The notes under the pieces are model-generated. The model was not told the origin of the DNA and made no database searches. It was given only the letters and a program-made list of their open reading frames with translations. Both the position numbers and the translations under genes were made by a program. From positions 132,919-196,918 of the forward strand of contig KQ965792.1 in assembly GCA_001574975.1 (NCBI GenBank): 64,000 nt of DNA. The letters run 5' to 3'. Positions 59,758 through 64,000 of this stretch are shown piece by piece; positions within the stretch are counted from its first letter, which is position 1, and each line of letters begins with the position of its first letter. The DNA comes from Gonapodya prolifera JEL478 (taxonomy: Eukaryota > Monoblepharomycota > Monoblepharidomycetes > Monoblepharidales > Gonapodyaceae).

Positions 59758-61248
59758 ATGTCGGAAGTGGACACGATAAACGCCGTACGTTGTCTCATCG
59801 CGCCCGCGTCCGAAGCGTCGCCGTCCGCGGGCGCGAGAGTGTCGGGAGTCGTCGCGATCTCCGCGTTCGCCCGTCGTGACCAATCCCTTGTCACACCCTA
59901 TCGGCACTCCCTCGGGGCTTCTTAGCTACGGATATCGACGGGACTGCAGAAAAAACGACCTTCCAAGGGCCAGCGCGTGAGCTTGGCTTGCGATAAGTGA
60001 GTGTGGGGTGGATGCCTGTTTTTGAGGGCTTTTTCACTGATCATGTCCCTACGCCTACGCCTATCTTCGCGTGCCGCGCACCAGCTGCCACACGTCCAAG
60101 AAGAAATGCGACGGCGCTCGGTAGGTGTCGGCTGTGGCCCCCTCCTGTTGTGAGCTACATTCATTTGCTCCCTCGGCCAGACCGTGCGGCCACTGCCAGA
60201 GGCTAAACAAGCAGTGCGTTTTTGCTCGCGAGTCCATGAGCCGAGCCAGGTAAGTACCGTAGACAAGGATGGTCTTTGGTGGGAACAGATTGGAGGGTTA
60301 CACCCCCTCTGATGAACCTTGTCGGCTCACAGGTCAAACTACGTTCTCGCGTTGGAACAAAGGCTCGCTCAAATTGAGAAAAACGTCCTCGAGTACGCGC
60401 CGGATAAATTTGACTTGGTAGTTACCTGGTGCGCTTGACTCAGTAACGCCCACAAAACAAATACGTTTTTCCCTTTGGTCCCTCAGATATTGGGTGCGAG
60501 CTATCAAAGCTCGGTGCATCGCAACCATTCAGAGATGTCCGGCGATGTCGATGGAAACAGTTCGGATGCTGGTGACTCCGCGGACGAAAGCAGGAAGGGG
60601 GGGGATCAAGGATCCATATCGACTCCTATGAACAGCGGTCATGACCTTGCTCCAGTTGCCGCCGTGAATGGCGGCGACATTTGGTCGTCTCCACAAAGAG
60701 GTCCTACGGGTCCGTTTGGTGGCCCATTTGGACTCCCAGCCGCCGGCCCACCTTATCCGCCCAATCCATCGTATCCAACGTCCGGAGATCCCGCACCTTC
60801 TCTGCACCCGCATCCTTCGTTCTCGTATGCTGGCAACAACAATCCGATGTATTATTCCCAAACTGGACATTCTCCTCCACAGGGCCAACCCCCCCTGGGC
60901 GATGGGGGAAATGGCCAGGCACAGGCACTCGCTTACATCAACGCCGGGTATTACCACCCGCACGCAGCTGTTGGCAACCATGCACCGGATGCTGATCAAC
61001 GCGCCATGTCTTACGATCCTCCATTGACGAACAGCAGCAGCAGCATCAACGACGTCGGGGGCGGAGGACATGGGCATCCGAGAAGGCACGAAGAATTGCT
61101 GCAGCTTCTTTCCAGTGCAGCAACATATCCGTCGCATGGCGGAATGAGCTCGACGGATGATGGGGACAATGCGTTAACAACGATAAATCAGGCTACGTCT
61201 AGTTCTACAAGTGAACGATTACGACTGAAAGCGATACTTAGTGATTAA
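59758..61248 (+). CDS. Zn(II)2Cys6 transcription factor, short form
   Basis: Exons 59758-59784, 59926-59996, 60085-60120, 60181-60249, 60333-60417, 60487-61248, 349 residues. Joining them yields a canonical zinc cluster: KGQRVSLACDNCHTSKKKC then DGARPCGHCQRLNKQC, six cysteines spaced C-x2-C-x6-C-x5-C-x2-C-x6-C. A basic linker and a short dimerisation coil follow (SNYVLALEQRLAQIEKNVLE). The rest is Ser/Pro/Gly/Asn/His-rich, and no fungal-specific transcription-factor domain is present. The next gene is a paralogue with introns at the same places in the zinc cluster. DNA binding is clear from the motif; target genes are unknown. Confidence 0.88.
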
Positions 61249-61433
61249 GAGAAAAGAGAAAATTATTCCGTTGTATGTATACGTATCATATGCAAATGCC
61301 GTTGATGTCAGGCAGCAGGCTCGTGCCAGTGCAGTTGGGGCCTCACGCATCCCACTCCCTCCGCGATTTCCAACATCAGAGCTGCAGATTTGCGTCACTC
61401 GCGTGACCTCCCGCTGGTTCACCCTTGCAAGGA

Positions 61434-64000
61434 ATGCCCCCATCGGCTCCTAGCGTCGGAAACACCGCAGATGCGACCCAAACTATAAACCAAATCCGCA
61501 AATCCTTTGGTCTGCAGAACAAACGACCGGGAAAGGGACAGCGTGTGAGCCTGGCATGTGACAAGTGAGCTCTCTTGAAGCTTTTGGAATCGAATGTGCG
61601 GTTGCTCGGTGGAGGGGGACACCATTCCACTCACCAGGATTGACCGAGGGTGCATAACGGGGCAACGATCGTTTATGGACCGAGAATTTGAAACCATCCT
61701 CATACTGAGATTATTCTTTCGCATCCCGATGAAACTTAGCTGCCATGCCTCGAAGAAGAAGTGCAATGGGGAACAGTAAGTGATGATCCTCTCACATTCC
61801 TAAAGTAACGGTCTTCAACACAAATGTGCTGCAGTCCCTGCAGCTACTGCCGACGACTTGGACGCGAGTGTATTTATAACAGGGAATCGACGAACAGGGC
61901 TCGCTCGAATTACGTCCTGGCTCTCGAGCAGAAGCTTGCCCAGATAGAACGGAGACTGTCCGGAGTTGCGCCGTCTCTTTACGAACAGGTGTGGTTCCAC
62001 AGAGGCTGCCTGCCCTCTCTGTTTGAGCGCTTGGTTGGCTCCCCCCTCACAATCTCTGTTTGGTACCAAAGGTAATGGGTCCAACACCGACTCCTCCGAA
62101 GCCCCAATGGGATTTTGAATCGACGGACAGCGAAGGAGATACGCGTCAATTGGACGAAGAGAAGCCCCGACTAAAGTTTCGCCGGGTGGCCACCGCCGAG
62201 GACGAGGAACCAAAACCGATTGGCTCTCTTGCACAGATTCACTTGAACACACAGACCACCGCGAATGGGACACCTGCGGGTCGTGACGCCGGACTGTTCC
62301 TGGATGCGGTACATCACTCGCAAGGATCCTTGGGAGCTTCGCCTCTGTTTGGTGCGGAACCGTTTGGCGCCGTTGGAGCTTCTGCAGGACATTCACAACC
62401 AGGGCTAGGCTTGGGTATCAACTTGGACAGTCTTTTCCCCTTCGGAATTCCGAATTCCGGGTTTGGTGATGATTCCCAATTGAACAGACATTTGTTTTCA
62501 AACGTGAATCTGTTGCCTGTGGACTTTACCTCGGTGTCAGCCTTGGGTGTGAGCCACGCAGACATTTTGGGGATGACACCTGGAATGATTCCAAATCCCC
62601 CCATTCACTCGGATTTGCAAGCGATTGAGGCTCTTATCCAACACGAACAAACACCCGGAGGGGTTTCACCGATGAGGGTTCCACAATTATCACAAACAGC
62701 AGAAACCCAAAGACCCACCTCGTACAGTTACGCCCTTCCCCTCGAAGATTTGTCGGCGCTGGAGCTCTCTCTCCAACAGAACCCTGGACTGTCGCCCCCG
62801 GAGCTGTCTGGTGGATCGACACCTGGAACTACAAACATCACTGACGACGACATTGATGACTTGGCCGAGGAGCTATCGCAGCTTGAAATGAAGGCCAAAC
62901 CCAGGGCCCAACAAATTATGCTGACAATATTCCCACATGAGGAGCCGAACCTGGAGCTCCTCCGGAATTACTTCGAACACATTGAGGCGTGGGGACCATC
63001 TTTGCCCGTCGCACAATTCTGTGGGTCTACCTCTCATTTTCGTGCTCCGAGTGTTATCGGAAGTGACCCGTGACACCCACTACGCCAGATCGTGATGTCA
63101 AATTAAAGCAGGCTTCACCGTTGCTTCTGAATGGTAAGCACGATCACTGCTTAGCTTTGATGAAAGCGAACTAAAATACGCTTTTTTATCTTCTTCAAGC
63201 TATGTACGCATCAGGGTGCTGTTTCCGACGGTCAGACGCTAGCCGGCAGCCCTGTATCAATCCTGAAGGCGAATTCTATTTTGCTCGTGCTCGTCGTCTT
63301 CTCGCCGCATGCCTGGACGACGGCCCGAGCTCAATGGCGGTATCAGCCATCCTCATCATGTCGACATATTGTGGAGGAACAGGGCGACCGAGCTCAGGAT
63401 GGATGTAGTGAGTTAAAGCAGGGCCTCCGCTTGAAACATGTGCCCATTTTTTTGCTCATGCATATTTGGCAAGCCTGGGACTAGCTGCTAAAATGGCGAT
63501 GGAGATGAAGTGGCACCTGCAGCCATCCGTCCGAGTTTCTCGTTCCATGACTCTGCTAGAGAGGGAATACCGAATCAGAACATGGCAAGTTGCTTCTGGA
63601 TGCTTCGCAAACCTCGGGTGCAATAACTCTTGTCCTTTTGCAATTGAAAGGTGGTGCGTAATATGGATCGACGCAAACTTTTCTGCGATGGCGTCAAGGG
63701 ATACTTTTGTAAATGTGAATGAGGTACGTAAATTATTCACGCTTTCCTTTGCATCCTTGGATCTATAAAGTGTCTGCTCTTTTCGTTTGTAGACCTCTGT
63801 CGACTATCCGGACGATGAAACCTGGAACTCTTTGGACGAGTTCGGAAGGCCAATGCCAGGTTCGAAAGCCGAGCAAGTACTGCGGCAAATGGTGGTGGAA
63901 GGGAAAATATCGCCGAGCTCCCGCGGGGCGCAAGGATTCTATTCCGACCCTGGTCCAGCCCAATCAACATTTTCATCCGAGATCAACCTAGAGCACTCCA
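61434..64000 (+). CDS. Zn(II)2Cys6 transcription factor with fungal-specific domain, cut by right edge
   Basis: Exons 61434-61564, 61740-61775, 61835-61988, 62072-63020, 63089-63133, 63200-63407, 63474-63584, 63651-63723, 63793 to beyond 64000. Zinc cluster: RVSLACDNCHASKKKCNGE, then HPCSYCRRLGREC; coil SNYVLALEQKLAQIERRL. An acidic/Gln linker of about 320 residues leads to the fungal_trans domain: LLRNYFEHIEAWGPSLPV, KQASPLLLNAMYASGCCF, GEFYFARARRLLAAC, GRPSSGWMYLGLAAKMA, and REYRIRTWWCVIWIDANF. The intron at 63585-63650 starts with GC (TG|GCAAGT), a GC-AG intron. The gene continues past the window. Confidence 0.88.

Overview
The window is nuclear DNA of an intron-rich, gene-dense fungus. 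Fungal markers are an ergosterol-type C-8 sterol isomerase (ERG2), an Nst1 homologue, a Dma-type FHA-RING ubiquitin ligase and two Zn(II)2Cys6 transcription factors. A CFAP53 homologue (a ciliary/flagellar protein) points to a lineage that still makes flagellated zoospores, so I infer a chytrid-grade (zoosporic) fungus. I cannot name the species. There is no prokaryotic gene organisation, CRISPR array, rRNA or recognisable tRNA. Exons below were joined by eye using GT-AG boundaries, reading-frame phase and family similarity; most introns are 50-100 nt, and exons of 11-16 nt are common.

Layout. 1-9.4 kb: the 3' part of an unknown gene cut by the left edge, ERG2, two tandem GRF zinc-finger genes that share a HARP-like module, and an intronless cadherin-like type I membrane protein. 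9.4-11.9 kb: a gene-poor stretch with a degenerate direct repeat. 11.9-20.2 kb: acyl-protein thioesterase, an epoxide-hydrolase-type alpha/beta hydrolase, a Dma/CHFR-type FHA-RING ligase, a NIPA-type magnesium transporter and the meiotic recombination factor HOP2. 20.4-33.4 kb: a TTP-type tandem CCCH RNA-binding protein whose zinc fingers are split over seven small exons, glucose-6-phosphate isomerase, MLH3, the deubiquitinase OTU1 and an intronless threonine synthase.

33.5-37.1 kb: a tandem duplication of a short-chain dehydrogenase, one copy dead and one intact. 37.7-46.6 kb: an MFS transporter, a Mn-type CDF transporter, an F-box protein and QCR2 of respiratory complex III. 47.1-55.0 kb: tubulin cofactor D, CFAP53 and a small acidic membrane protein. 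55.8-64.0 kb: NST1 and two tandem paralogous zinc-cluster transcription factors, the second running off the right edge.

Most genes are ordinary housekeeping functions placed side by side: sterol synthesis, glycolysis, threonine synthesis, respiration, tubulin folding and ion transport. Two, HOP2 and MLH3, belong to meiotic recombination. The least expected items are the tandem GRF/HARP-like pair, the micro-exon structure of the CCCH gene, the living/dead SDR pair with its intron insertion, and the duplicated zinc-cluster regulators.
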